Positions 21,744 to 34,005 are shown, counted from the first letter of the stretch. The stretch is DNA of 64,000 nucleotides from Ricinus communis (GCF_019578655.1 NC_063261.1:1302001-1366000), one strand, 5' to 3'. Program-made: numbers and translations. The notes: a model not told the origin generated them from the letters alone.

Positions 21744-22878
21744 TGTAATATCCGAGATTTTCTTTTAATAATAATAATATTAGTAATAGTTAATAAATGA
21801 GTTTTTATTTAAATTTATTTTACTTTATTTTTATTTGATTTAATTGGAATGATTTAAATAAAATTTTAATGCTAGATAATATAAGGGAGTTCTTTTGTAT
21901 ATCTAATTTGTTTGATTTTTAAGAAATTAGTTAAAGTAAATTCTTTGAAAAATGGATTATATTTTCGGTCATTCAATTTTTCACAATATGAATGTATAAA
22001 TTAATTTATATATTTAAAAGTTATGAGAGAATTAGTAAAGAATATTTTATAAAGAATTATTAGGAAAATGGCATTTAATTAGCTAACGGTGTTAATTTTA
22101 ATTGAAAAATATTTAGCAAATTGATTAATTAAATTAATTGTGTTAGGATTAAATTGAAAATTTATCTTGGAGTAAGGATTTAAAATATAATTTTATTAAT
22201 ATGGGGTTTTAATGAAAATTTGTATGCTTGGTATTTTTGTAATTAAATATGTCGACAAGGGTATTTTGGTAATTTTATATTTAAAAGCAAGGGTAAATAA
22301 GTAATTATATATTTTCAATAATTCTAATTTGGCCCAAATTAAATATTTAGGGGCTTAATTGAAAAGCTAAAAAAAGTTTAAGGATTAATCAGAGATTTTA
22401 TAGGGCGAGATTGTTAGTAATAAAAAAAGTTGAGGAACTAAATGGTAAAGAAGAAAAGTTCAGGGACCAAATGTCGATATAGGGAAGAAAGAAAAGGAGA
22501 AAGAAGAGAATCGGGAAAGAGAGAGAGATCGCACGAGGAGAAGAAGATTGGTTGTGCGATCGTGGTGGTATCGCTTGGGTGCGGCATCGAAGGAACAACT
22601 AAGCGGCCTTGAGTGTGAAGGAGACAGCGGCTTTTGAACTCTATTCTGGGCGTTTCCGACGGCTTTTCATGTAAATTCTAATCTTACTTATTCTTGTTGG
22701 CAGTCCACATTCTAATTATGTAGAACCTGATGGTTAAGATTAATTATGGTTCAGTGCTATTGGATTGAGATTTGATTAAGTTAGTGAATGGTCAGGCTTA
22801 CTATGGGATTCGGTGGCCTTACGCCCACCCATTCCCTAGTGCCGGTCACGGGCCCATAGATCGGGTCGTGACTACTTG
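21739..22878 (+). repeat. Solo LTR (short form) with target duplication ACTTG
   Basis: The LTR is 21744-22873, starting TGTAATATCC and ending GGTCGTGACT (the final A of ACA has become T). The string ACTTG lies on both sides (21739-21743 and 22874-22878). It matches the 2.6-kb LTR at 61395-63993 at both ends but lacks about 1.4 kb of its middle. The TGT...ACA ends and the GATTCGGTGGCCTTACGCC block suggest a chromovirus-like gypsy LTR, though no internal sequence remains to prove it. It split copia gag just before the zinc knuckle. Confidence 0.85.
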
Positions 22879-23910
22879 CTATGGGTATTGCATGCAAGGC
22901 CATATCAAGACCGATTGCTATAAAAGCAAGAATAAGAAGAAGGAGAAAGGAAAAGCATTCAATGCTACTTGGAATGATTCTTCATCAAGTGAAGATGAAG
23001 AAGAAGATGTGGCCAACCTTTGCTTCATGGCTTTAGAAGATGATGAGGCTCTACATCCTATACTTGTGATGGTAATTGTGACCATGATGTGCATGATATG
23101 ATTGATGTTAAACTTTTAGAAGCCATAACCTTGAAATGTGAAAAATATTGTTCTAAAATGAAGTTTTATAAAGAAAAATATTTTAAAGTAGAAAATGATT
23201 TTAATGAATTAGAAAAACAAGTTTCAAATCTTACCTCTTCAAATTTGAAACTAAAAGATTCTTTAAATCAAGTATCTTTAAGAACCTCCTCATTTAAGAA
23301 TTTGCATAGAGAAAATAATGAATTAAAGAATGAGGTTAAGGAACTAAGAAACTCCATTTCAAAGTTTCATAAGGGAAAGGAAACTTTGGATACATTCACT
23401 ATATCCTAAAGACCCTTCTTGTTAAATATGGTTTTGGCTTCAGTGAAGATTCATCATCATCACCATCTCATCTAGTTCACAACTTGTTAAAGCCTTTACA
23501 CCTCAAACTTCAAAAATAGAGGTTGTTCATACAGAGGTTAATGCACACACAAGACCTCCTAACAAAAAAGGCAAAGGAAGAGCACCACAAGTTCTAAAGG
23601 CTAAGCTTAAAAGAATTAATCGTGCATTTATGTACCAGAAGCATGCCCTAAACGTAGACATGCACATAAAAAATGTTCTTATATTCATGATAGAGATAGG
23701 AATGTGGTGAGACCTAAATTCCAAGTAAGAGAACTATAAAATAAAAGGAACTTCAAATCCGATATTCAATATCACTATTGCATGAAATTTGTGCATATAA
23801 ATTTATTTTGTTATATTAGAAAGGCTCACCTCAAATTAGAAGATCCTTCCAAGACTAACTCTCAAGGTCCCAAGTTTGTTTGGGTAGCAAAGAAGAACAA
23901 TTATTGATTT
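22879..23910 (+). pseudogene. Copia gag, C-terminal half with zinc knuckle and coiled coil
   Basis: The first codons after the solo LTR give the knuckle CYGYCMQGHIKTDC, an irregular CCHC with three residues between the first two Cys. An acidic stretch (SSSEDEEEDVANLCFMA) follows, then a 106-codon frame (23089-23409) with a long heptad-like region (NDFNELEKQVSNLTSSNLKL, ENNELKNEVKELRNS). From 23410 to 23910 the sequence is broken, with PKFVWVAKKNN near the end, the usual lead-in to protease in this copia type. The protease itself is not there. Confidence 0.7.
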
Positions 23911-24355
23911 TCTTGTAGGATAACTTCTAATCTAGTTCCAGTAAATAAAGCTAGCATTTGAATGGTGAGTGCTAAAGACAAACAATTATCAACTTTACTT
24001 CTCCCACCAACTAAATAAAAGTGGATAAAAGGGAAGAAAATGGATATAAGCACAATTAGTATTTAATATTTCATCCATATTATTATTTCTTATCTTCAAC
24101 AAGCGGTATAATAGTAAATATTTATTATTGGTTTGTTTCCCTATCTCTTCTCTCTCACAAGTGGTATATTCCATTTTTATCTTGACAAAGGGGAGAGAAA
24201 ATGAAGTTGTGCAAAAATTAACTAATTATGACATTAAGGGGTGAGATCAGCTTTAAAACTTTAAAAATAATTTTTAGATGAGTTAAGGGGGAGCGTATGC
24301 ACTTTTGTTTTTTACTTTTTCTCAATTTAATTATCAAAATAAAAAAGAGGGAGAT
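23911..24355 (+). promoter_or_regulatory. 3' noncoding and polypurine tract of the gag-only copia
   Basis: AAAAAAGAGGGAGAT at 24341-24355 lies directly before the LTR start TGCTAG and is a typical copia tract. Purine runs also occur at 24190 and 24287 (AAGGGGGAGCG). Otherwise noncoding. Confidence 0.65.
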
Positions 24356-25360
24356 TGCTAGTCTAAGTTGTTTTATTAACTTGATAATCCTTGATTTTGA
24401 TCTTGACAATCAAATTGAATAGTACTAATGTTCTTTCTAAGTGGTTTTCATATAGAAATTTATGTTCACATCATTTGAAGATTGAACCTTTAGAAATCCA
24501 TTTCGGCATGAAAATTGCGATTGCGATTTTTGAGGTACGATTGCGAAAATGGGCAATTCAGCAAAAAGAATTTTGGCTTAATTTCATGACAGCAAAGCGA
24601 AAAGTGCGACCCCAAAAGTTGTATAAAATCAAACCGTTAGAGACTACCAATGGCTATATTTGCCACGTGTATTAGCCGTTGCAGGAATTTCACAAATTGC
24701 TATTGTGAAACTAGAATCGCAACCGCGATTCTTTGTCTATCAGTGCAATTTATGCACTATGTAGAGTAAAGAAAAAAAGGATGGCTTAGGGTTTTAATAT
24801 AACGACTCTTTAGAGTTTGAAGGGTATAAATACCCTCCCCAAAGGTCATTTATGGATGATCAATGACCTCTATAAGTGTCAAACCTTTACTTACTAATTT
24901 CTCATCTTCTTGTAACCATTTTATCTTGGTTTTGATTATTGTAAGGTTTGAGTGTGAGCCTTGAACACTTGTATGGTTTGAGAGTTAGCCTAAGTAGGAA
25001 AAACTCTTGTAAGGTTTGGCATGAACCTAAATACTAAGTTTGGGGGTAAGCTTGGGAAAACTCTTATGTAAAAGTTTGAGTGTGAGCTTAGTAACACATG
25101 GATTTGATCTTGCACTTGTAAAAGGATCATTGATAGTGATATTACCCAATTAGAGATTGGAGAATGGATGTAGGGTTGGTTAATACCCGAACCACTATAA
25201 ATCTTTGTGTCTATTCTTTTCTTCTTCCCTTCTCTTCTTTTCATAAATTTTTATTTTGCCATTCTTTCTACTTCACCAATACCTGTATTAATCTAAGAAA
25301 TATAATTCAGAAGGCGATTACAAAAGAGAAGCTTCTCTTCCCATCAAAAGAATAAAAGAA
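24356..25360 (+). repeat. 3' LTR of the gag-only copia, with TATA box
   Basis: It starts TGCTAGTCTAAG after the polypurine tract. A TATA box, TATAAATA, is at 24825-24832 in the context GGGTATAAATACCC. The right end is uncertain, between about 25250 and 25360. Confidence 0.6.
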
Positions 25361-25817
25361 AAGTTAAGTTAGATGAAAGGGTGGTTGTCCATATCTTAAT
25401 AGTAACAATAACATCTAGTCTTAGAAATTCATTGGGTTTATGCCAAATAACTGAAATACGAGTCCTAAAGAGGTTGATTCAAGGAGTTGATATGCAAACT
25501 GAGACTAACAGTAAAACACAGTAAATGCCAAAAAAGGTAGAAAATGAAAATAGTCCGACCAAAAAGGAGGTCTAAGAAAATATGTCCTGACATGTCCTTC
25601 ATACTGAACTTTTTTTCTTAAAATAGAACAAGCAACAAGGAGAAATATTTTGATCCACCTAAAGAAAGACACATCCTTAATTCAAGAAGCAAAAGTAAGG
25701 AACAATGTTAAAACATCCAACCTAAAAATTCGAATGAGAATCGGTAGGAGCACAAATCCTCGTAAAAAGAATCCTAATGCTCCATTAGTTTTTAACAGTG
25801 TATTCTTCAATCATAAA
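25361..25817 (+). other. Left part of a Tat/Ogre relic split by the next copia
   Basis: Low-complexity A-rich sequence. Joining 25817 to 30780 (one ATAAA copy removed) gives a plausible continuous reading (NAPLVFNSVF into the sequence at 30775), which suggests it was upstream pol or gag of the relic on the right. No domain is recognisable here. Confidence 0.35.
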
Positions 25818-26105
25818 TGTGAAAAATAGAAATGATGAATTGGTTGTATATTATTGATTCTGATCTTTTTACAATTTGATTCTGCTGCTATTTATACACA
25901 CATATACAACGGTAGGCTATTCTATTTGGTTGCCTTGGTATCTCTGTCCAACGTCCCTTTCTTTTTTAGGAAAGGTTGGAACGGCCTTCCCCTGTCACAA
26001 GGATGGTTGCTCCCTTTCTCCAAGGCTTGTGATGAGTAGCCCTGCATAGGCTTTTCTGCTTGTGCAGTGTCTGAGGCCATATCTACTTCATTTCTGCTTT
26101 CAACA
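25818..26105 (-). repeat. 3' LTR of the 25818-30774 copia
   Basis: It is 288 bp, matching 30487-30774 over its whole length, and ends TTTCAACA on the plus strand. The polypurine tract lies just beyond at 26106. Confidence 0.95.
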
Positions 26106-26120
26106 CTCCCCCTAAAGTTG
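26106..26120 (-). promoter_or_regulatory. Polypurine tract of the copia element
   Basis: On the minus strand AACTTTAGGGGGAG precedes the LTR start TGTTGAAAG, the expected place for plus-strand priming. Confidence 0.85.
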
Positions 26121-27312
26121 GGTTCGTAGAGATTGATTGAACCCATCTTGCTGAGGATGGTTTGGTGACTACTTTTATTGAGAGCTTTTGTAAATATGTC
26201 GGCCAATTAATCATGGCTCTTGAAAAATGGAGTTTTAATTTTGCCTGACTGTACCTTCTCTCTGATGAAGTGACAGTCCACCTCAATGTGTTTAGTACGT
26301 TCATGGAATACTGGATTGGATGCAATATGTCATGCTGCCTGATTATCACAGTACATCAACATAGGTTCTTTACAATCAATTTTCATGTCGAGAAGCACTT
26401 GTTTGATCCAAGTGAGTTCATTTGCTGTGGATGTCATGACTCTGTATTCTGCCTCTACGCTTGATCTTGCCACTACGCTTTGCTTTTCACTTTTCCATGT
26501 TACTAGGTTTTCTCCTACGAAGGTGCAAAAACCTATTGTTGACTTCCTGCCCAATCTGCATCAGAAAAACCAACTATAGTGTTAGTGTTGTTATTTTTCA
26601 TCCAAATACCTTGACCTGGAGTGCTTTTGAGATATCTAAGAATTCTATCAATAGCATCCAAGTGGCTGGTACGCGGGGCATGCATAAACTAGCTTACCAT
26701 ACTTACAGCATAGGAGATATCAGGTCTAGTGACAGTTAGATAAATTAACTTTCCTACTAGGCGCTGATAATGCCCTATGTTATCTAATGGATCTCCATCT
26801 TCCAAATTAAGTTTGACATTAATTTCCATTGGAGTGGAGGTAGACTTAGCTCCTAGTTTCCTAATTTCTTTTAAGAGGCCGAGCACATACTTTCTTTGAG
26901 ATAGAAATAAGCCCTTTTGTGATTTGGCTATTTCTATTCCAAAGAAATATGAAAGTTGGCCTACGTCCTTAATGTCAAATTCCCTTTTTAACTTTTGCTT
27001 AACCTTTTCAATTTCTTCGTTATTGTTACCAGTTATGATGATATCATCAGCATATACTAAAATAATAATAGCGCATGAGTGATTGTGTTTTACAAACATA
27101 GAGGAATCTGAAGTACATTTACTGAAATTAATATTTAGAAGGAAAAAGCTTAGCTTGGCATACCATGCTCTTGGAGACTGCTTTAGACCATAAATTGCTT
27201 TGTTTAGCTTACATATCAATGACGGGTTTGATGTGGACTTGTGTCCTGGGGGAAGAGTCATGTAAACTTCTTCTTCTAGGTTTCCTTGGAGGAAAGCATT
27301 CTTGACGTCCAT
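26121..27312 (-). pseudogene. Copia reverse transcriptase and RNase H
   Basis: A 207-codon open frame (27312-26689) carries RT motifs MDVKNAFLQGNLEEEVYM, KAIYGLKQSPRAWY and the catalytic LVYADDIIITG, then DVGQLSYFFGIEIA and RLVGKLIYLTVTRPDISYAVS. RNase H follows in fragments: KSTIGFCTFVGENLVTWKS, RSSVEAEYR, the acidic YCDNQAA at about 26335, a TAG where relatives have Met after CDNQAA, then ADIFTKAL near 26195. The RT core is intact, while RNase H is cut by stops and frameshifts. RT would copy element RNA into DNA in the particle. Confidence 0.88.
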
Positions 27313-29230
27313 TTGAAATAGACTCCATCCTGAGTTAGTGGCAACATATAATAAAATGCAAACAGTTTTCGTTTTTGCTACAGGTGTAAAGGTTTCCTAG
27401 TAATCGACGCCATAGGTTTGAGTAAACCCTTTGGCTACTAATCTGGCCTTATATCGCTCGATTGACCCGTCACAATTAAATTTGATCTTGTAAACCCATT
27501 TACACCCTACATGTTTTTTATTTGATGGTAAGGAGACAATTTCCTAAGTGTTATGTTTTTAGAGCAGATAGTTCTTCCTACATGGCCTTACACCATTTTG
27601 GGTTAGTGTTGGCATCATAGAATGAGGTGGGTTCTGTGTGTGCCGTGAGATTTCCTTAGGCTTGATAGTTATGAGACATGTGATCATAAGTGATAAAGTT
27701 TCAAATTGGATATGATACCTTATGGGATACGTAATCCCTTAATCTGACGGACGACCTAGTTATTCGAGTGGATCTTCTTAAGGCAATCTCTTCCTGTGGA
27801 GATGCAATTTCCTCGCTGCTGGTGATAGTTTCTCCCCCTAAAGGGATTGGCCTTAAGGTGGGAGGATGCTCCCCCTCTAGGTGATTGTCCTGACTGGAAC
27901 TGCTGTGATCTGAAAAAAGAAAAATTATGCAGAAATAATGTGTGGCCCATGAGTGTGGTTAGGACTAGCATTATGAAAATCATACGGTTTGTAATACGGT
28001 TCTCGTTCTAAAAAGGAGACATCCCTGGAAACATAGACTTTGTGAGTGAGGGGATCATAGCATTTTTATCCCTTCTTGCCTATGGAGTAACCTAAAAAGA
28101 TGGTTTTGGTAGAGCTTTTTTCAAATTTGTGAAGACGCTTAACATGAACAAAAGCAGTGCAGTCAAAAGCTTGAATGTGCCCTAGCTCAAGTTTTCGGCC
28201 TTTGAGAATTTCTAAGGGGCTGAGATTGTGAAGTTTGACACTTGGAAGATGATTAATAAGGTAGGTGGCATTAAGTAGAGCATCTGACCAAAATATAGAG
28301 GGGACATTATTTTGAAAAAGCAGTGTACGAGTGACATTAAGAAGATGCCTATTTTTTCTTTTAGAGACCCCATTTTGTTCGGGGGTATTAATGCATGTAG
28401 TCTAATGAAGAATGCCTTCCTTTTTAAAGAATTTTTTAAAGTGTTGATTTATATATTCTGTATTGTTGTCAGAACGAAAAATTTTAATGCTATCATTGTA
28501 TTGAGTCTTAACAAAGTGAAAAAATTCTTAGAAACATGAGAAAACTTCATTTTTGCTTTTTCATAAATAGACCTAAGTGGTGCGAGTGTAGTCGTCAATA
28601 AAGGTGATAAAATACCTAAAATGATTATAAGAAGTAACAGGGGCAGGACCCTAAACGTCAGAGTGAATTAATTCAAATTATTTTTCAGACGTGCGAGATG
28701 AGAGAGGAAAAGGGAGATGAGTGTGTTTGGAAAATTTGCAAGTCTCACATTGATTGGGATTTAAATTATAATAAAACAATGTGTTTAAGACAGAGTCAGA
28801 TGGATGTCCAAAGTATAAATCCATTAACATGCCCTGATCGGCAGCTTTAGCTAACACAAAACAGTGATTGGTGGAGTTCTTAAGATAGTATAGACCATTG
28901 TCATAATATCCTTCACCAATGATTGTCCCTGTAGTGCGATCCTAAAACATTACAGAAGAGGGTGAAAAAATAACATTATAGTTTAATTCATTAGTGATTC
29001 GACCAACGGATAATAAATTAGATTTAAAATCAGGAATGAATAAGACATTATTTAGATTTTGGTTAAGTAATATAGTGTTACCACTACCCTGGATTGGAGT
29101 TTTGTGCTCGTTAGCGACTGTCACATGTTGGAAATTTTTTCTAGGAGAGAAATTTTGTAATTTCATGGAGTCTTATATGTCATGTGATCAGAGGCAAAGG
29201 AATTAATAATCCAATCATTAGAGCAGTGTT
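27313..29230 (-). pseudogene. Copia protease, GAG-pre-integrase and integrase, catalytic residues lost
   Basis: The protease site normally DSGAS reads NSFASDHMTY (about 29204-29185), so the catalytic Asp is Asn. The frame 29166-28942 holds the rest of protease (IQGSGNTILL, NLLSVGRI). Integrase follows with the first Asp in HSDV, then a stop where Trp is expected. FIDDYTR and FRSDN follow, and PEQNGVSKRKN near 28360, where the catalytic Glu (normally ERKN) is Lys. The domain continues through LLNATYLINHLPS and PLEILKGRKL to CYDPLTHKVYVSRDVSF near 28040. Numerous stops. Integrase would insert the DNA copy; this one cannot. Confidence 0.85.
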
Positions 29231-30428
29231 TTAATTTTGTTGGAACATAATTAAATGATTTAGATACCGAACCTGACCCACTAGGCTGTTGATTTTGAAC
29301 TAGAGCCTAGATTTGAGATAGTAATTGATTGAGTTGAAATGATACTATCGGGTTGGACCCATGGCTGAGGTGGGTAGGGTCAGAGTTGAGGCCGGCGGAA
29401 AAATGGGTCAGGTCGAATTAATCGGCGCCGGGTCGGGTCATGGAGTCGGGTCGGGTTTGCTTATAACTTTCTGACCTGCTATAAGCACCCGACCCTTCTA
29501 TTAACCCTACCCCGTCATATTCTCCCCTGCTCCCACTACTCATTATATTTAACCCTTCTCTTGGATTTTCTCTTCTGCCGCCAACCCTTTTTTCTCCTCT
29601 GCCCTCTCTTTTCACACCACCAAGAAGTTCCCACCCCTGAGATGGCCACAGATGTGGGTAGAGGTGCCAGCAACTATCGCGGGAGTGACCCTACTTTTAG
29701 CAGTGGTCACAGCGCGCGATGGCGCTCGATCCTCCCTTTTGACGGGCTGGTTCACATTGAGTGTTGTAGGCCTGGTTGTCTGTGAGATCCGGGACGGAGT
29801 TCATGGTGCTTCTCTGCGTCTCCTCACGCTGGATGTTTGCTATTACAACGTCAATTTTGGGGAGTTCATACGCGAGGAGGATCTGTGATCTCAAGCCTTC
29901 GTGACTTGAGTCCAAACCTCCAAGGTAAGTGTATACCAAATCCTGTTCTGCTATTCTCTGTATCTCGTCTGGGTCATTTGATGGCGGAAGGTAATTCTGC
30001 AACTCTTCCCATCTTGTGAGTATTTCTATTGCGTATTGTGAGGAACCTTTTGTTCCCTGTATGATTTGTGATAACTCTTGCTTGAGTCTGAATATGTGGG
30101 CGAAATTGTGTTGATGGCCGTATAGGCTCTTCATTTTTTCCTAAATTGATTTTGATGACTCCATTAGAATGCTGAGTCAAGAAATCTATGTTTCCATAGT
30201 GTTGGTAAGCATCGACATGACCAAATGGTCAGTCGTTTGCCACTCCATTTTTTCTAACTCTTCCTCTGTTGGGGCCTCTGGCCTTTCTGGTTTTGGTTTT
30301 TGCTTGGTTCCAGTGATGAACCCCAGGTTTCTTCTGCCGCTGAGGCCAATGTACATTGATTTCGACCATTTAAAATAGTTGGAATTTCCTTTAAGTGTAA
30401 TGTTAGTTAATTTGTCATTTTGAGACAT
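29231..30428 (-). pseudogene. Copia gag
   Basis: On the minus strand it starts MSQNDKLTNITLKGNSNYFKWSKSM at 30428, the typical copia gag opening. A UBN2-like core follows (LKQELSQIIQGTKGSSQY, LQNYLPP, DLVYTYLGGLDSSHEGLRSQIL) to about 29697, with a knuckle remnant CDHC near 29700 and a low-complexity Ser/Gly/Arg stretch to about 29410. Stops interrupt it near 30186 and frames shift afterwards. The start codon lies 46 bases after the primer site. Confidence 0.85.
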
Positions 30429-30473
30429 GGCTGGGTGAAAAAAAAATGATAGATGATGAGTACAGATTAAACC

Positions 30474-30486
30474 TGCTCTAATACCA
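30474..30486 (-). promoter_or_regulatory. Primer binding site (initiator tRNA-Met type)
   Basis: On the minus strand TGGTATTAGAGCA sits directly against the LTR end. It matches the usual copia site TGGTATCAGAGC with one change. Confidence 0.92.
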
Positions 30487-30774
30487 TGTGAAAAATAGAC
30501 ATGATGAATTGGTTGTATATTATTGATTCTAATCTGTTTACAATTTGATTATCCTGGTATTTATATACACATATAAAATGGTAGCCTATTCTATTTGGTT
30601 CTCTTGATATCTCTGTCCAACGTCTCTTTCTTTTTTGGGAAAGGTTGGAGCGGCCTTCCCCTGTCACAGGGATGGTTGCTCTCTTTCTCTAGGGCCTATG
30701 ATGAGTAGCCCTGCACAGGTTTTTCTGCCTGTGCAGTGTCTGAGGCCATACCTACTTCCTTTCTACTTTCAACA
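30487..30774 (-). repeat. 5' LTR of the 25818-30774 copia
   Basis: It is 288 bp and mirrors the 3' LTR exactly in length. It is flanked on the right by ATAAA, the target duplication. Confidence 0.95.
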
Positions 30775-31460
30775 ATAAAGGAATCTCGAAGATGACTAGG
30801 ATGTAGAAAATAAGAATGCAAAGAATTCAAAGGTTTAGGAATTTTCGAACCAAAGATCACCCAAGGATAATTGATCAAATACATTGAGTGGCAAATCAAT
30901 CTATGAATAGAAGAGATATAGGTCGACGGTACTAGCAGGTAGATCTTATTAGGAAATCGCCAGTAAGTCAAAGTCTAAGTCTCGAGCCTTGTATCCCCAA
31001 GAAAGAGAATATAAGGGATAGACTAATTCCTAAAGTCAATTCATATAAAGAAAAGCTGAAAAGACATAATTTTTTTTTAAAAAGGTAGAATCAATGGCCA
31101 ACCTCTAGATGAGAAAGTCAAATCAAAATGCGGAATACAATTGGTCCTTTGTCTTATTCAGTAGAAACCCATGAGACTTCTAAAGGATAAAAGACAAAAA
31201 TAGAAGTAAAACAATACGCAATAATAATTCGACCAGTAGACAAGAATATACAAGGCCGAAAAGGAAATATAAAAATAAAGAAGTAATGGTAATCACTTTA
31301 CCAGAATCCCTAGAAGACCATTTTGGATGTGGATGTTATCGATCCTAAAACTTTAGAAGAAGAAAGTGCATCAGCAACAGTGGCATTTGAAACCCCCCCA
31401 AACAAGACACATCACGACACTCCATGTAAAAGCTGAAGCAAAATGGAGTCCCAATAAGTA
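30775..31460 (+). other. Tat/Ogre relic upstream of protease
   Basis: A-rich decayed sequence continuing the target of the copia insertion. Its position, directly 5' of a gypsy protease in the same orientation, suggests the end of gag, but no motif is firm. Confidence 0.35.
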
Positions 31461-34005
31461 TAGCTTTGATTGATGGGGGAGCAAGAGTAAACATTCTCCC
31501 TTTGAAAATGTTGAGTAAGCTTGGAATCAGAAAAGAACATGTAGACCACATGGATGTCTCAATGATTGAATTTTCCAATGACGAAAAAGCTTTTGAAGAC
31601 TACATAATTTTGTAATTGAAGTTGGGCCAAGAAGAATGCATAGAATGATTTTTTTATAGTAGATGTTAAGAGTAGCTACAACTCGCTTTTTAGTCAAGAT
31701 TGGAGACATTCATACATATGTGTATCACCCACAATGCATCAGATATTAATTTTATGGAAAGGCAATGGAACTGATGAAATGATTAGAGGAAATCTAAATC
31801 CTTTTGACAACAATTCTATTTATGGGGGCCGTCATGTATGACGGCAATGTAACTACTACTCGTGGAAGCATTGGTAGAGAAAATAATTTTATTGAAAAGG
31901 GGTAGTTTGGATGGAGATTGGCCAATTTAATTTTACTAGAGGGCAAAGGTCAATCAATTATAACCAATCTACTTTTGATGACGATAAATCCTAAATATAA
32001 AAAATGCATAAAAAACATGAAAGAATTGATAAAAAAATCACCAAGTTTACTTAATCGAATGCAAATGCGAAGATGATGAGGCCAATACAATGAAGAAACT
32101 CAATATAGAAGACATGAGAATTACCTATAGAAAATTGGATGATGATCCAATTGAAGTTAAGGATTTAAATTTAGGCACAGAAGAAAGTCGACCAATGTAT
32201 ATAAGCGCAAATCTTGATCTAGAATTCGAGAAGGAATTGGTAGAATTATTAAGAGAATATAAAAATTATTTCGCATGGTCTTATGATGTAATGCCAACTA
32301 AGAAATCATACAACATCGGCTACCTATTAATCCTGGCTTTAAAGCCTTCAAATAACCACCTACCTATTAATCCTGGCTTTAAAGCCGTCAAATAACCACC
32401 TAGAAGATTGTCAAGAGAGGTTGAAGTGGTAGTGGCTAAAGGATTTAACAAATTAGAAGATGTAGGCTTTATCAAAGAAGAAAATTATACTGAATGATTA
32501 GTGAACCCTGTAATGAAGAAAAATAGAAAGCTAAAAATTTATGTAAACTTCATATACCTTAACTTGGCCATGCCCAAAGATGGATATCCCATGCCAAATT
32601 TTGACATGTCAATTGGTGCTGCAGTTGGAAATGTAATGTTAAGTTTCGTAAATATTGATTCAGGATAATCAAATATTCATTGCCATGGAAGATGTTAGCA
32701 AAACAACATTCAGATGTCCTGGTTCAGTTGGGGCATTTCAGTGGGTGCTTATATCATTCGACATAAAAATTGCAAGAGTAATGAATTTGATCTTTAAAGG
32801 TATAATTGGTAAAAGCATGGATGTTTATATTTATGACATAGTTTTCAAAATTCAATTTAAGGAAGATTGTTTGGCCAGATTAAGAAAGTCTTTGTAAAAA
32901 AGATAGAGAAAAAATAGGCTAAAGATGAATCCATTAAAGTGTGCATTTGGAGTATCTTCCTGTAATTTTTGGGTTTCTTAGTTCAGAAAAGAGGGGTGGA
33001 GTTGGATATGAATAAAGAAAAAGTTATAATTGAAGCTTCACCTTCAAAGAGGGAGTTTAAAGATTGATCAGTAAAGTAATTCTTTTAAGATGATTCATCT
33101 CAAATATAGTTGGGAGATTGAGAAATTGAGTGCATTCTTTGGACAACTAAACATCAACATATATTGAATGAATTAAAAAAAGTTATCTAAGAAAACGTCC
33201 AGTCTTAATCCCGCCAAGGCTGAAATTACCTTTAAAGTTATATGTTTCGGCTACCTATGATTAGATTGATTATATGCTAGCATATGATATATAAATAATA
33301 TTGGAAGAGTCATGTTCTATTTAAGTTGAATCCTGACATATATGAAACTTATATTGAGAAGTTATGTTTAACTTTATACTTTAGATGTACAAAATTAAGA
33401 TATTATATGCTTCTAATAGTAGTTTACTATGGCTAAGACCGATGTAATTAAGTATATATCATCTTGGCCATCTTTAAGAAATAGACTTGAAAAATAGGCC
33501 GTGGCTCTATCAGAATTTACACTAGTATAAATTCTGCAAAAGGCGATTAAAGGGCAAGCACTGGCCGATTTTCTAGCAGATTATTCCTTTTTTTAGTAAT
33601 TGAAGAATTGGCCAAAGTGGGATAATATTGATCGTTTATCATGGAATCTCTAGTTGTGGATCCAAAGCCTAATCAGGGTAGAAGTTGAAAATTCCGATAA
33701 CGTCCTAGACAAAATTATAATTGTCGTGTCTATTCTATTGGATTTCAAATTGTACAAATAATCAAGCAAAGTATAAAGCTTTGATTATCAAACTAGAAGT
33801 GCTGGCAGATTAGGGCCAAGGGTAATCAACGTCAGAGGAGACTCAATGCTTCTAATACAGCAATTTCTAGATCAGTATTAATGTGAGTCAACTACTTTGA
33901 CAAGGTATTATAATAAGGCTAATTACTTATTTCTTATACATAAGGTTTTTCTAAATAATCCAATCAAGATTGACAAGTGATTAAGACACTTACTATAGAG
34001 CTTAT
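31461..34005 (+). pseudogene. Tat/Ogre-type gypsy pol relic: protease, RT, RNase H and a second RNase H
   Basis: The protease motif ALIDGGARVNILPL lies at about 31463. Around 32200-32290 ELLREYKNYFAWSYDVMP is the typical lead into RT. RT is decayed: GFNKLEDVGFIKEENY, LVNPVMKKNRKLKIYVNF, LNLAMPKDGYPMP. Near 33540 KGQALADFLADYS marks the end of the first RNase H. Near 33820 VINVRGDSMLLIQQ marks the extra archaeal-type RNase H, a hallmark of the Tat/Ogre clade. Many stops and frameshifts are present, including a 40-bp tandem duplication at 32321-32400. Integrase is lost at about 34005. Confidence 0.75.
32321..32400 (+). repeat. 40-bp tandem duplication in Tat/Ogre RT
   Basis: Two adjacent 40-bp units (32321-32360 and 32361-32400), starting TACCTATTAATCCTGG, differ at one base (CCTTC versus CCGTC). 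Forty is not a multiple of three, so it shifts the RT frame. Confidence 0.9.

Larger units (their letters stand above)
20342..25360 (+). mobile_element. Gag-only (non-autonomous) Ty1/copia element with two LTRs
   Basis: Two similar LTRs (20342 to about 20987, and 24356 to about 25360) flank a gag gene and a polypurine tract. Protease, integrase, RT and RNase H are absent: after the gag end near 23910 only 440 bp remain before the tract. The 5' LTR end, the primer site and the gag start have been deleted. A solo LTR of another family sits inside gag. The right end is approximate, since no clear target duplication was found. Confidence 0.65.
25818..30774 (-). mobile_element. Complete minus-strand Ty1/copia element (Ale/Retrofit-like), inactive
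   Basis: It is 4957 bp with two 288-bp LTRs, TGT...ACA ends, a 5-bp target duplication ATAAA (25813-25817 and 30775-30779), a Met-type primer site, a polypurine tract and, in order, gag, protease, integrase, RT and RNase H. By eye the LTRs differ at about 28 of 288 positions, so the insertion is old. Short LTRs and motifs such as [21 protein letters not shown] point to an Ale/Retrofit-like lineage. Many stops and changed catalytic residues make it non-functional. Confidence 0.93.
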
